NCBI RefSeq assembly: GCF_000717275.1
Contig: NZ_JNYV01000004.1
Coordinates: 558,001 to 622,000, forward strand
Length of the DNA: 64,000 nucleotides
Direction of reading: 5' to 3'
Source of the DNA: Kitasatospora arboriphila
GTDB lineage: Bacteria > Actinomycetota > Actinomycetes > Mycobacteriales > Mycobacteriaceae
In this document: one piece after another, positions 17,152 to 26,029 of the stretch
Layout of the letters: each line of letters opens with the position of its first letter
Position numbering within the stretch: position 1 is the first letter of the stretch
Translations under genes and position numbers: made by a program
The notes under the pieces: generated by a model
Databases searched by the model: none
What the model saw: the letters and a program-made list of their open reading frames with translations, nothing else
What the model was told of the DNA's origin: nothing

Positions 17152-18960
17152 GTGGGTGGCCATCACAGCAAGGCACTCGGCAACAGAAACGCTGGGCAGC
17201 GGCGCCGCCGGCGTCTCATCGGGGTGGCGGCACTGGCAATCCTGGCGGTCGTTGGCGCATCCGCGCTGACCGGGGCGTTCGCCGATCGGACACTGGCCGC
17301 CTGGGGAGACAAGGTTTGGGGGGCAAGCACATTCGGTGTCGACCCGGCATACGTCCCCACCGGGTGGGCACGGGCATCAGCGGGAGCCGGCACCATCGAG
17401 CGCCCCAGCCGTTCGCCACTGAGCACGGTGGCAACGTTTTCGGGTGGCTCGGTGACCCGCGCTGCTCCCCAACAGGGAAGCTCGACGTCGTCGAGCACGG
17501 CGAACGGTGGGTTGCCGTGGCCGGGCAGTGTGGACTTCAGCCTGACTTCCTCGCAGTGTGTACGCCACGCTGCCGGGACACAGTGTGGATCTGCGCCGGC
17601 CGACGCCGTTTCGAGCGCAGCCACCAGGACATCGAATCTGAACTTCGAATACGAAGGCGACGGTTTACTCGGGGTGAGCTTGTTGGGGGTGAGCAGTCCC
17701 GTTGGATTGTCGGCTTCTTGTCGACCGGGTCAGCTGCTGGCTCCGACCCCCAGCGGGCGGGTGACGTTTCTCTACAACGGATTCCTTGTGCGCGAAGTGC
17801 CCGTTCCGACTGTTGCCAACGGGCCGCCGAGCTACGGGATAGGGACGGTACGGGAGATGTGGATCTGGTGGAAAGTCGATCAGACAGCGACCTCCATCCG
17901 GTCGGAGCTGATCATGACGTGGACCCAGCCGTACGTCTTTCCGGCCACGCCTGAGGTGAATCTGCGCAACGTTGTCCTCGCCCGCGCCGAATGCGGCACC
18001 GCAGGTCAGCCCCCGCCGCTGAGCGCCCCGTCGGCGCTGAGTTCGCGCCAGGCCGCGCAGACGACGTGTCCGGCCGTTGCCCAAGACGGGGGCGAGGAGG
18101 TGGCTGTTCCCGATACAACGACGACCAGGGTGACGAAGACGAGTACCCCGACCACCACGCCCGCCCCGCCCGCTGTGGACGCTGACGAGGACGCGCCAGT
18201 AGATGACGGGGCAGCCGACTGCGGTGGTACTGACCCCACAGCTTCCACTGCTGAAACCAGCGCGACCGGTACTCCCACCAGCACGCCCTCACCTGACGAA
18301 ACAGGCTCGACCACAACCACATCCGACACAGTTGAGGCCATGCCGGTGAAACCACCTCCGGAAGGTGCAGCCGACACCGCAGAAGCATCACCACCGCTGA
18401 CGGTGCCGGACGGACCCACCACACCCTCACCCGGGGAAGAGTTCGCCCTTGTCGGAACGGATGGTGCTGACTTGGGCGCAGCGCGGATCGACGAGGTCGT
18501 GGTCGATCAGAGCTGCAACACTTCTCCCGCGGTGACCGTGGCGGTGCGGATGACGGTGACCCCGTCCACGCACACCGGTGAGTACGCGCTGAACGGTGTG
18601 GAGTCATCTCAGTTCAGTCAGGGCAACGGTTCTGGCGCGCCGATTTCGAGCTGGGGTCAACCGTGTGGATCACTCGGGCAAACGCTTTCCACCTTGACTC
18701 CGGGCCGCACCGCGGCCGGCTGGGTGATCTTCGAGGTCCCCGATCCTGTCGCGCCCGTGCTGTGGCAACCGAATGGCACGGCTGGATGGCTGATTTCGCT
18801 TCCGATCCTGTCGGCGACGCCGTCCGAGACCCCGCCCCCGCCACCCATCTCACCGTCGTCTACCTCACCGTCGGCGTCGTTGCCGGCGGTGTCTCCGGCC
18901 CCTGAGCAGAGCGAGGGGAGTGACAAGGAGGCGCCGGGATCGACCGAGCCGGATGAGTGA
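17152..18960 (+). CDS. Large SipW-dependent exported protein with Pro/Thr-rich linker
   Basis: 602 residues. The alternate signal TLAAWGDKVWGASTF (47-61) mirrors that of the first cassette protein. After a Ser/Thr-rich N-terminal globular region with paired cysteines comes a long Thr/Pro/Glu-rich linker (about 320-420). A second small domain follows (about 425-555, with cysteines in DQSCNTSP and GQPCGSLG), and a Pro/Ser tail ends the protein. There is no LPXTG or membrane anchor, so it is released or held by protein contacts. The GTG start, 3 nt after the sipW stop, indicates co-translation. No known family recognised beyond the signal. Confidence 0.75.
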   Translation: MGGHHSKALGNRNAGQRRRRRLIGVAALAILAVVGASALTGAFADRTLAAWGDKVWGASTFGVDPAYVPTGWARASAGAGTIERPSRSPLSTVATFSGGSVTRAAPQQGSSTSSSTANGGLPWPGSVDFSLTSSQCVRHAAGTQCGSAPADAVSSAATRTSNLNFEYEGDGLLGVSLLGVSSPVGLSASCRPGQLLAPTPSGRVTFLYNGFLVREVPVPTVANGPPSYGIGTVREMWIWWKVDQTATSIRSELIMTWTQPYVFPATPEVNLRNVVLARAECGTAGQPPPLSAPSALSSRQAAQTTCPAVAQDGGEEVAVPDTTTTRVTKTSTPTTTPAPPAVDADEDAPVDDGAADCGGTDPTASTAETSATGTPTSTPSPDETGSTTTTSDTVEAMPVKPPPEGAADTAEASPPLTVPDGPTTPSPGEEFALVGTDGADLGAARIDEVVVDQSCNTSPAVTVAVRMTVTPSTHTGEYALNGVESSQFSQGNGSGAPISSWGQPCGSLGQTLSTLTPGRTAAGWVIFEVPDPVAPVLWQPNGTAGWLISLPILSATPSETPPPPPISPSSTSPSASLPAVSPAPEQSEGSDKEAPGSTEPDE

Positions 18961-19008
18961 CTCGGGGCGCGAATTGTCTGCGACGCACGCCAACCCGAAC
19001 GGCGGCAG

Positions 19009-20124
19009 TCACGGCAGTTCGGCAAGCACTCGATCTACCGCTCGTGTTGTGCCGTCGCCGGGGGCAAGGCGGTCACCGATCGCCTGCGCCGATGTGGAAT
19101 AGCCGGGCTCGTCGAGGATGCGCGACAACGCCGAGGCGATGCGAGCGGCCGACGCCTTTTTCCGCAGAACGATGCCTGCACCCGCTCTGGCCACGGATCG
19201 ACCCACCATCGGCTGGTCCAACAGTGGGTGCATCGGCATCACGATGAGTGGGAGTCCGTGGGCGAGGGCCTGGAAAGTTGTCGAGTGCCCGCCGTGACCG
19301 ATGACCGCGACGCACTCCGGCAGGACGTCGGCATGCGGGACGTACTCATGGAGCTCGGCGTTGGCGGGCACCCGCAAGCGGGACGGGTCGATGGCGGGTC
19401 CGGTGGTGGCGATCAGCCGGATGGGCAGGGTGGCAGCAGCGTCGAGGATGTTCTGCATGGTCTGCTGCTGGGCCGGGAAATAGGTGGTGCTCAAGCTGGC
19501 CAACACCGTTGGGGGAGTCTGCGGGGTGAGGGGTCTGGCGGCCGGTTCGGCGGGCCCGGCCCAGAAGATGTTGCCTACTGCGCTGCGGCGGCGTCCGGCA
19601 GGATCGAGTGCCTCGTCGGAGACCACCACCTGCAGATCCGTGGAACCCCAGATGTGACGTGAACTCAAGCCGCGCAGGCGGGCGACAACTCCGATGGGTC
19701 CGCGGCGCCACGGCCCGTCGAGATAGGCGTAGTAGGCGTGGAACAGGGCGATGGTCGGCTGTGGCAGAGCGTTCAGCGCGGACATCACCGGCAACAACAT
19801 GCAATCGACAACCACCAGGTCGGCCGCACGTGAGGCAGCGACGGCGTCATCGACCAGAGTCCGGGTGGTGAAGAGCGCGAGGTAGCCCCACAACGTGGAC
19901 GCGGTGCTCTTGTGCCTGCTTGACGACCACGACGGCGCCTTCGAGTATGCGATGAACTCGAACCCGGCGGCCTCGACCTTGCGCCGCTGCTGTGCGTGGC
20001 CGAGAACGGTCACGTGGTGTCCTCGCCGGGCGAACTCCCGCCCCAGCGTGATGACCGGCGGGAAGTTCCCTCCCGCATCGAAGGTCACGAACAGAATGCG
20101 GGCGGGCTGCGTCGGCGTCGGCAC
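19009..20124 (-). CDS. GT1-family glycosyltransferase (MGT/YjiC type)
   Basis: 371 residues with the GT-B fold of UDP-glycosyltransferase-like enzymes. The N-terminal acceptor domain begins ILFVTFDAGGNFPPVITLG. The C-terminal donor domain has the signature GHGGHSTTFQALAHGLPL followed by MPMHPLLDQP. Such enzymes glycosylate macrolides, lipids or other small hydrophobic molecules; the acceptor cannot be told from sequence. It starts at GTG 20124, 10 nt after a TetR gene, so it is likely induced through that regulator. It is convergent with the SipW cassette. Confidence 0.82.
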   Translation of the reverse strand: MPTPTQPARILFVTFDAGGNFPPVITLGREFARRGHHVTVLGHAQQRRKVEAAGFEFIAYSKAPSWSSSRHKSTASTLWGYLALFTTRTLVDDAVAASRAADLVVVDCMLLPVMSALNALPQPTIALFHAYYAYLDGPWRRGPIGVVARLRGLSSRHIWGSTDLQVVVSDEALDPAGRRRSAVGNIFWAGPAEPAARPLTPQTPPTVLASLSTTYFPAQQQTMQNILDAAATLPIRLIATTGPAIDPSRLRVPANAELHEYVPHADVLPECVAVIGHGGHSTTFQALAHGLPLIVMPMHPLLDQPMVGRSVARAGAGIVLRKKASAARIASALSRILDEPGYSTSAQAIGDRLAPGDGTTRAVDRVLAELP

Positions 20125-20133
20125 GGCCTGAGC

Positions 20134-20721
20134 TTATGCAGCCGCGAGTATCGCCGACACCATTCGAGATACCCGGCGCTGCGCTGTGCTCCTCGACAAC
20201 GTGCGGTCGCGGCACAGCAGCTTCCAGGTGTACACATCGGTCGCCACCACCAGCATGTCGATGAGCTCGGTCCGTGCCGCAGCCGACCGGTCGGCCAGCT
20301 GTGGGGCGAAGACGGTACTCACCCATGCGCGGTGGGCCTGACGTTCGGACTCGGTGAGCTGGGCGGCGCGGCGGTCCCACCCCTCCTGACCCAGGAGCAT
20401 GATGACCGCGTCCCCGTGGTCGTCGAAGTGGTCGAACAGCACCTCCAGAGCGGCCCGGACGTCGCCCGGAGGACTGGATCGATGTGATCGGAGTTGTTCG
20501 GCGACGAACTCGGTGGCGGCATCCAGCAGACCATCACGGCTACCGAATTGGCGCAGGACGGTCTGCACACTCACGCCGGCGCGAGCGGCGACCTCGGGGA
20601 GCACAATCGTTGCGAACGGCTTCTCACCGGCGAGTGCCACGGTGGCCTCCAGTGCCCGCCGCCGGGTCAGACCGGCGGACTCGGCACGCGAACGCATGAC
20701 GTAGTTTCGCGTCGTTTTCAT
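20134..20721 (-). CDS. TetR/AcrR-family regulator
   Basis: 195 residues with an N-terminal helix-turn-helix (ARAGVSVQTVLRQFGSRDGLL at about 46-66) and an all-helical ligand domain. It is the first gene of a pair with the downstream glycosyltransferase, which it probably represses. No clear palindrome was found in the 120 nt upstream, so the operator is not assigned. The C-terminal region is longer and more helical than minimal TetR but within family range. Confidence 0.85.
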   Translation of the reverse strand: MKTTRNYVMRSRAESAGLTRRRALEATVALAGEKPFATIVLPEVAARAGVSVQTVLRQFGSRDGLLDAATEFVAEQLRSHRSSPPGDVRAALEVLFDHFDDHGDAVIMLLGQEGWDRRAAQLTESERQAHRAWVSTVFAPQLADRSAAARTELIDMLVVATDVYTWKLLCRDRTLSRSTAQRRVSRMVSAILAAA

Positions 20722-20792
20722 CGATTCCGACGCTAACCGCAGAGTTATTTCGTGTCAACGTGCGCTACCTCGAAATGAGGGCCTCCACATGC

Positions 20793-20828
20793 ATCTCGCC
20801 CGGACCGCGAGTGCGGTCCGGGCGAGAT
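20793..20828 (-). terminator. Terminator of the rpf gene
   Basis: A perfect 16-bp stem (20793-20808 with 20813-20828) and GAGT loop, 16 nt after the rpf stop codon. It lies between divergent-facing tetR and the end of rpf. Confidence 0.8.
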
Positions 20829-20843
20829 CGGTTCTAACGGGGG

Positions 20844-21489
<646 letters not shown>

Positions 21490-21526
21490 AAAAAACCCCG
21501 TCCGTACCCCTCGATGCGGACGGGGT
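21490..21526 (-). terminator. Intrinsic terminator of the fadE operon
   Basis: On the minus strand, a 10-bp GC-rich stem (21517-21526 with 21495-21504) with a 12-nt loop is followed by six U (A run at 21490-21495). It begins 16 nt after the downstream fadE stop codon. This is a classical rho-independent terminator. Confidence 0.9.
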
Positions 21527-21541
21527 CCTTCGTCCATCAGA

Positions 21542-22765
21542 TCACTTGAGTTCTGCGCTCGTCTTCCCGAGAACTCGACGTGCGATGATCAGGTTCTGGA
21601 TCTGCTGGGTTCCCTCGAAGATATCGAGGATCTTCGAATCGCGGGCCCATTTCTCCAAAAGGGAGCGTTCCGAATAGCCAAGGCTGCCCGCGAGTTCCAC
21701 GGCCTTGGTGGTCACGTCGGTGACGGTACGCCCGGCCTTCGCCTTCGACATCGAAGCCTCTTTGGAGTTCGGCTCCTTGTTGTCGGCCATCCACGCTGCC
21801 CGCAGTGAATGCAGGTATGCGGCTTCGAAATCCGATTCCATGCGGATGAACTCTGCTGCAGCGGCGTGCTGATTGTTGGCCGGCTTGTCGTAATCGATGT
21901 CCACGCCTGCTTCTTCGAGCAGTGTTCGGAGCTCCTCGAGCGCCGCCCGCGTCACACCGACAGCCATCCCCGCGACCATCGGGCGGGTGTTGTCGAAGGT
22001 CTGCATGACCCCGCCGAAACCCTTTTTGGTGTCGACTTCCGGTGACCCCAAGAGGTTTTCGGCCGGAACGCGGCAGTTCTCGAAACGGATCGCGGCAGTG
22101 TCGGAAGCCTTGATGCCGAGCTTGTGCTCGAGACGCTCGATCGTCACACCTTCGTGTTCACGGGGAACGACGAAGCTCTTGATCGCCGCACGGCCGGCGC
22201 TCTTGTCCACTGTGGCCCAGACGACGATGTGGTCGGCGCGGGATCCGGCTGTCACATAGATCTTTTCGCCGTTGATGATGTAGTCGTCGCCGTCCCGGGT
22301 CGCGGTGGTCGAGACCGCGGCAGAGTCGGAGCCGAAGCTGGGTTCGGTGATGGCCATCGACGCCCAGACCTTGCCGAACTTCTTGAGCTGCTCTTCGGAG
22401 GCGACGGCCGCGATGGCGGCGTTGCCCAGCCCCTGATAGGGGATCGACAGCATCAGACCGAGGTCGCCCCACGAGGTTTCCATCGTGTTGAGCACCGACT
22501 GCATGTTGCCGCCGTTGACGACTGCGCCTGCGGGCAGTTCTTTCTTGTTCTTCTGCTGGCTACGTCCGCCGTCGGCGCCGGCTCCGGCCGCCCCGGCTTC
22601 ATTGAGTCCGTCGTACAGACTCGCCAGGGTGTCGAGCTCGACCGGGTAGTCGTGTTCGCGGAGGTCGTACTTACGAGAGATGGGCCGGAAGATCTGCGCG
22701 GCAGCCTGATGGGCCTGGTCGACCGTCTGATGCAGCTTCCGGGGAAGTTCGAGATTGATTGCCAT
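21542..22765 (-). CDS. Acyl-CoA dehydrogenase, FadE23-like
   Basis: 407 residues of the FAD-dependent acyl-CoA dehydrogenase fold: an N-terminal helical domain, the middle domain with MAITEPSFGSDSAAVSTTA, and the C-terminal four-helix domain. The catalytic base motif FEGTQQIQ is present near residue 390. A Gly/Ala/Lys insertion (GAGADGGRSQQKNKK) occurs near residues 60-77. It is second in an operon, 51 nt after a sister dehydrogenase lacking the EGT motif. This suggests an alpha2beta2 enzyme as proposed for paired mycobacterial FadE proteins. The paralogue name is by resemblance only. Confidence 0.85.
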   Translation of the reverse strand: MAINLELPRKLHQTVDQAHQAAAQIFRPISRKYDLREHDYPVELDTLASLYDGLNEAGAAGAGADGGRSQQKNKKELPAGAVVNGGNMQSVLNTMETSWGDLGLMLSIPYQGLGNAAIAAVASEEQLKKFGKVWASMAITEPSFGSDSAAVSTTATRDGDDYIINGEKIYVTAGSRADHIVVWATVDKSAGRAAIKSFVVPREHEGVTIERLEHKLGIKASDTAAIRFENCRVPAENLLGSPEVDTKKGFGGVMQTFDNTRPMVAGMAVGVTRAALEELRTLLEEAGVDIDYDKPANNQHAAAAEFIRMESDFEAAYLHSLRAAWMADNKEPNSKEASMSKAKAGRTVTDVTTKAVELAGSLGYSERSLLEKWARDSKILDIFEGTQQIQNLIIARRVLGKTSAELK

Positions 22766-22816
22766 GGCTTGATGTCTTTCTGTGCAAGAGTGTCGGGTCG
22801 GATGGGGGAGCGGTCG

Positions 22817-24184
22817 TCAGATGACGACGATGCCCTCGCCGATGGCCGCACCGCGCAGATCGCGGAACCAGCGCTCGACCGGATGTTCCTTGGTGAAACC
22901 GTGTCCGCCGAGCAATTGCACTCCGTCCGAACCGATTTGCATACCCTTGTCGGCGGTGAGCTTGCGGGCCAGCGCCGCTTCGCGGGCGAAAGACAGTCCC
23001 TGCTCGGCACGGGCAGCTCCACGCAGGGTGACAAGCCGGATCGAATCGAGCTCGGTCGCCATGTTCGCGACCATGAATGCGACGGCCTGACGGTTGGAGA
23101 TCGGCTCCCCGAACGCCTCGCGCTCGTTCACATAGGGGATGACGTAGTCGAGGACGGCATGGGCCGTACCGACTGCCAGCGAGGACCAACCGAGCCGAGC
23201 CAACCGGACCACGTCGCGGTAGTCGGTGAAAGCGCTGTCGCCTTCTTCTTCACCGAGCAATGCGGTGGCGGGCACGGTCACGTCGGTGAGCAACAACCGA
23301 CCGATACCGGCGGCGCGCACACCCATGCCTGGATCTGCCTCGACGACAAGGCCTTTGGAATTCGACTCGACGATGAACAGGGCGGGGCGGCCATCGAGCT
23401 GTGCGCCGATGATGAACAGTTCCGAAGACGCCGCAGCAGGCACAAACGATTTGACGCCGTTGAGGCGGTAGCCGCTGGGTACCCGGGCTGCCTTGGTCTG
23501 CAGCGACATTGCGTCGAAGAGCGGGCGTGGCTCGGCGATGACGACGGCGGCCTGGGGCACGTTCTCGCCCGCGAAGTCCGGCAGGTAGGTCTTCTGCTGC
23601 GCGTCGCTGCCGAACTGGGTGAGCGTGGTGGCGACACCGCTGGGTGCCAGCAGCGGCAGTGCCAAGCCCATGTCGCCATAAGCCATCGCTTCGGCGACGA
23701 GCGAGTTTGTGACCACGCCACGCTCGGTGGCGGCGCCCTCGAACTCTTCGGGCACATTGATCATCGTGATACCGAGTTCGGCACTGCGAGCGAGGATCTC
23801 GGGTGGGGCTGCGGCTGCGGCGTCGGCGTCGTGGGCTGCCGGGCGCAAGATCTCGCCCGCGAACTCCTTGACGGTGTCCGCGATCATCTTCTGTTCGTCG
23901 TCGGGGAACAGGTTGAAGTAGTCCTTGGGGGTGGTGGACAAACGCTTCGCCTTGTCGCCACCCTGGGCGCGGGAGAAGGCGCGGGTTGCGGCGCCGATCG
24001 TCTTGAACCCGGTCTTGGTTCCCTCGTACGCGATGCGGTTCAGCGGCTCGCGAATCTTGTACTTGTCGGCGAAGTCGGAGCCGGTCACCGTGGTCAGGAC
24101 TCGCATCGCTGCTCCGATGGCGCTACGGCGGTGGGGGTTCTTGCCCACAGCGGAGGTGTCGCGGGGCTCGGTATGAGTGCTCAT
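22817..24184 (-). CDS. Acyl-CoA dehydrogenase, FadE24-like
   Basis: 455 residues with an acyl-CoA dehydrogenase fold and an extra ~80-residue basic N-terminus before NLFPDDEQKMIADTVKEFA. The FAD/substrate loop region reads IAEPRPLFDAMSLQTKAA and is divergent. The usual catalytic (Y/F)EGT is replaced at the C-terminus by GAAIGEGIVVI, so this is probably the non-catalytic or cofactor-completing subunit of a heterotetramer with the next gene. ATG 24184 is preferred over GTG 24190 because of GGTGAG spacing. Two TetR-type palindromes lie 65-115 nt upstream. Confidence 0.82.
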   Translation of the reverse strand: MSTHTEPRDTSAVGKNPHRRSAIGAAMRVLTTVTGSDFADKYKIREPLNRIAYEGTKTGFKTIGAATRAFSRAQGGDKAKRLSTTPKDYFNLFPDDEQKMIADTVKEFAGEILRPAAHDADAAAAAPPEILARSAELGITMINVPEEFEGAATERGVVTNSLVAEAMAYGDMGLALPLLAPSGVATTLTQFGSDAQQKTYLPDFAGENVPQAAVVIAEPRPLFDAMSLQTKAARVPSGYRLNGVKSFVPAAASSELFIIGAQLDGRPALFIVESNSKGLVVEADPGMGVRAAGIGRLLLTDVTVPATALLGEEEGDSAFTDYRDVVRLARLGWSSLAVGTAHAVLDYVIPYVNEREAFGEPISNRQAVAFMVANMATELDSIRLVTLRGAARAEQGLSFAREAALARKLTADKGMQIGSDGVQLLGGHGFTKEHPVERWFRDLRGAAIGEGIVVI

Positions 24185-24249
24185 TCTCACCAGCTTGTCT
24201 TCTACGTGTTGGGCGTGAGGTGTCGGTCGGACGACCGCGTCTCACCGAT

Positions 24250-24265
24250 CTTACCGGTCGGTAAG
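24250..24265. promoter_or_regulatory. TetR-type operator 1 upstream of the fadE pair
   Basis: CTTACCGGTCGGTAAG: 6-bp perfect arms CTTACC/GGTAAG around a 4-nt centre. This TTACC...GGTAA form is typical of TetR-family operators at fatty-acid degradation genes. It lies 66 nt upstream of the fadE24-like start. Confidence 0.65.
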
Positions 24266-24282
24266 AAAGCGGACAGCACGGA

Positions 24283-24300
24283 CCTTACTACTCAGTAAGG
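24283..24300. promoter_or_regulatory. TetR-type operator 2 upstream of the fadE pair
   Basis: CCTTACTACTCAGTAAGG: perfect 7-bp arms CCTTACT/AGTAAGG around ACTC. Its centre is 34 nt (about three helical turns) from operator 1, allowing two dimers on one DNA face. Confidence 0.65.
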
Positions 24301-24476
24301 TCGGTTGTCACGCGCCCGTTCGGGCCGCCGGTCACAGATGGGTGCGGCTACCAACCGATTAGCAATGCGAACTATTGTTTGCGCAGCTCACGGGGATTTC
24401 TCCGGCCGTCATTCAAATGTTCAGAATATGGTCCAGGACCAGCCGAAGTCCGGTGCCGTGCCATATCCTGCTCCTC

Positions 24477-24896
24477 ATGACACAACCTCCTCCCGGGTAT
24501 CCGGCACCGCCACCCCAGCCGCAGGGCGGCCCGTACAACGACACCTTCTACGCTTCGATCTTCGGCCAGGAGCAGGGCCCGATGGGGTACCAAGACCTCG
24601 CCGGGCTTGTCCGCTCCGGACAGGTCAAGCCGGAGACGCAGGTGCGCACCCAGTCGAGCAACTGGTTCCCGGTTTCTCAGGTGCCCGGCCTGTTCTCGGA
24701 CAAGGAATGGCTCACCGCCCTGCTGATCTCCGTATTCGTCGGCGGTCTCGGCATCGACCGCTTCTACCTCGGCTACACCGGCCTCGGTATCGCCAAGCTG
24801 CTCACCTGTGGTGGCCTCGGCATCTGGACACTCATCGACATAGTCTTGATCGCTATGCGCAAGCTCCCCGACTCCAACGGTGTCCCCCTGAAGTGA
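24477..24896 (+). CDS. GYF_2/TM2 domain membrane protein
   Basis: 139 residues: a Pro-rich start, then a GYF_2-like domain (FGQEQGPMGYQDLAGLVRSG ... NWFPVSQVPGLF), then a TM2 domain of two helices joined by a turn (FVGGLGIDRFYLGYTGLGIA). The TM2 motif with a conserved Asp-Arg-Phe-Tyr turn is clear. Function is unknown. ATG 24477 lies 7 nt after TATCCT (24464-24469), suggesting a leaderless transcript. A DUF2752 gene begins 9 nt after the stop, so the two are likely co-transcribed. Confidence 0.85.
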   Translation: MTQPPPGYPAPPPQPQGGPYNDTFYASIFGQEQGPMGYQDLAGLVRSGQVKPETQVRTQSSNWFPVSQVPGLFSDKEWLTALLISVFVGGLGIDRFYLGYTGLGIAKLLTCGGLGIWTLIDIVLIAMRKLPDSNGVPLK

Positions 24897-24905
24897 TGGC
24901 TTGAC

Positions 24906-25349
24906 GTGGCGGCCCCGCCCACCGCAGACCGGCGGCAGTCCGAACGAAATGTTCGGATTGCCGCCGGTCTCGGTCTGGGTGCGGTCGCCACAGCGTTCCT
25001 GATCAGCCCAGCTCTCAGCACATCGGGGCCCACGCTGTGCCCGGTACGACTGGTCACCGGGCTGCCTTGCCCCGGTTGCGGGCTCACCCGCAGCTGGACG
25101 GCTGCCGCCCACGGCCAGTTCTCTGATGCCTTCGCCTACAACTTTTTCGGCCCGATCAGCCTTGCCGCGACCATGGTGTTCGTTGCGCTCGCCGGCGTAC
25201 TGCTGGCGCGGCGACGATCGGTGGCCGGTCTCGCGCGAGCCGTCAAGCATCCCGTTCTCTGGGCGGTGATAGCCCTGTGGATCGCATACGGCATCGCGCG
25301 CGTCGTCGACCAGGTTGTCGGTGGTGGTCTGTTCCCCGACGTCTCGTGA
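24906..25349 (+). CDS. DUF2752 membrane protein
   Basis: 147 residues with the DUF2752 signature CPVRLVTGLPCPGCGLTRS, a three-cysteine CX8-11CPxCG element facing a membrane, and three transmembrane segments. Function unknown; the cysteines may bind metal or form disulfides. GTG 24906 directly follows the TM2 gene, and the pairing of TM2 with DUF2752 recurs in actinobacteria. Confidence 0.82.
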   Translation: MAAPPTADRRQSERNVRIAAGLGLGAVATAFLISPALSTSGPTLCPVRLVTGLPCPGCGLTRSWTAAAHGQFSDAFAYNFFGPISLAATMVFVALAGVLLARRRSVAGLARAVKHPVLWAVIALWIAYGIARVVDQVVGGGLFPDVS

Positions 25350-25362
25350 TCGGCTGGAGCCG

Positions 25363-26025
25363 TCACGTCAGGTCGAGCGCGTCCTCTCCGGGCAGGACAA
25401 TGAAGTCGGTTGCGGGATCACTCATCTCGGACAACCGGCTGTAGTGCATCTTGAGGCCCGCATCGCCGAGTAGGCCTTGGTGGATGGGGAAGGCCACCCT
25501 CGGCGAGACTGCGCGCAGATAGTCGATCGCCTCGCTGATCTTCATCCACGGCGCCATGGTCGGCATGGCCAGCACGTCCACCTCCACCTCCGGCACGAAC
25601 AGCGAGTCCCCGGGGTGCATCAGTTGTGCCCGACCGGCATTGTCGCCCAATAAATAGGCCACGTTGTCGATGGTGGGGATGTCGGGGTGGATCACCGCGT
25701 GGGTGCCGCCGGTGATGCGAGCCGTGAGGCCGCCGACGGCGAACTCGTCGCCCGGGTGGGCTGCGGTCCACGAGCCTGCGACATCGTCGTCGTTGAGCTG
25801 ACGGGTTGTCTGCGGATCCGCGTACAACACCGCGTCGGGATTGCCGGCGACCAGATCGGGCAACGCCGCGACGTCAACGTGATCGGGGTGCTGGTGCGTG
25901 ATCAGGATGGCGTCGAGCCCCGTGAGTCCGGTGAACCCGTGCGAGAAGTTGCCGGGATCGAAAAGGATTGTGGTGCCGTCGTGTTCGACCAGGATGCAGG
26001 AGTGCCCGAAGTGTGTGATCTGCAT
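25363..26025 (-). CDS. Metallo-beta-lactamase-fold metal-dependent hydrolase
   Basis: 220 residues, cytosolic. It has the metal-binding core ITHQHPDHVD (HxHxDH), an N-terminal HSCILVEHDG strand and later ligands in GTHAVIHPDIP and HPGD. This resembles the UlaG/UPF0173 branch of the fold; the substrate is unknown. ATG 26025 lies 6 nt after a CATACT (minus strand 26037-26032), suggesting a leaderless start. hisN ends 5 nt upstream on the same strand, so they may form an operon. Confidence 0.85.
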   Translation of the reverse strand: MQITHFGHSCILVEHDGTTILFDPGNFSHGFTGLTGLDAILITHQHPDHVDVAALPDLVAGNPDAVLYADPQTTRQLNDDDVAGSWTAAHPGDEFAVGGLTARITGGTHAVIHPDIPTIDNVAYLLGDNAGRAQLMHPGDSLFVPEVEVDVLAMPTMAPWMKISEAIDYLRAVSPRVAFPIHQGLLGDAGLKMHYSRLSEMSDPATDFIVLPGEDALDLT

Positions 26026-26029
26026 GGTG

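Noticed and set aside
22124..24298. Long plus-strand frame across the two acyl-CoA dehydrogenase genes
   Set aside because: Antisense to two clear enzymes; low-complexity product.
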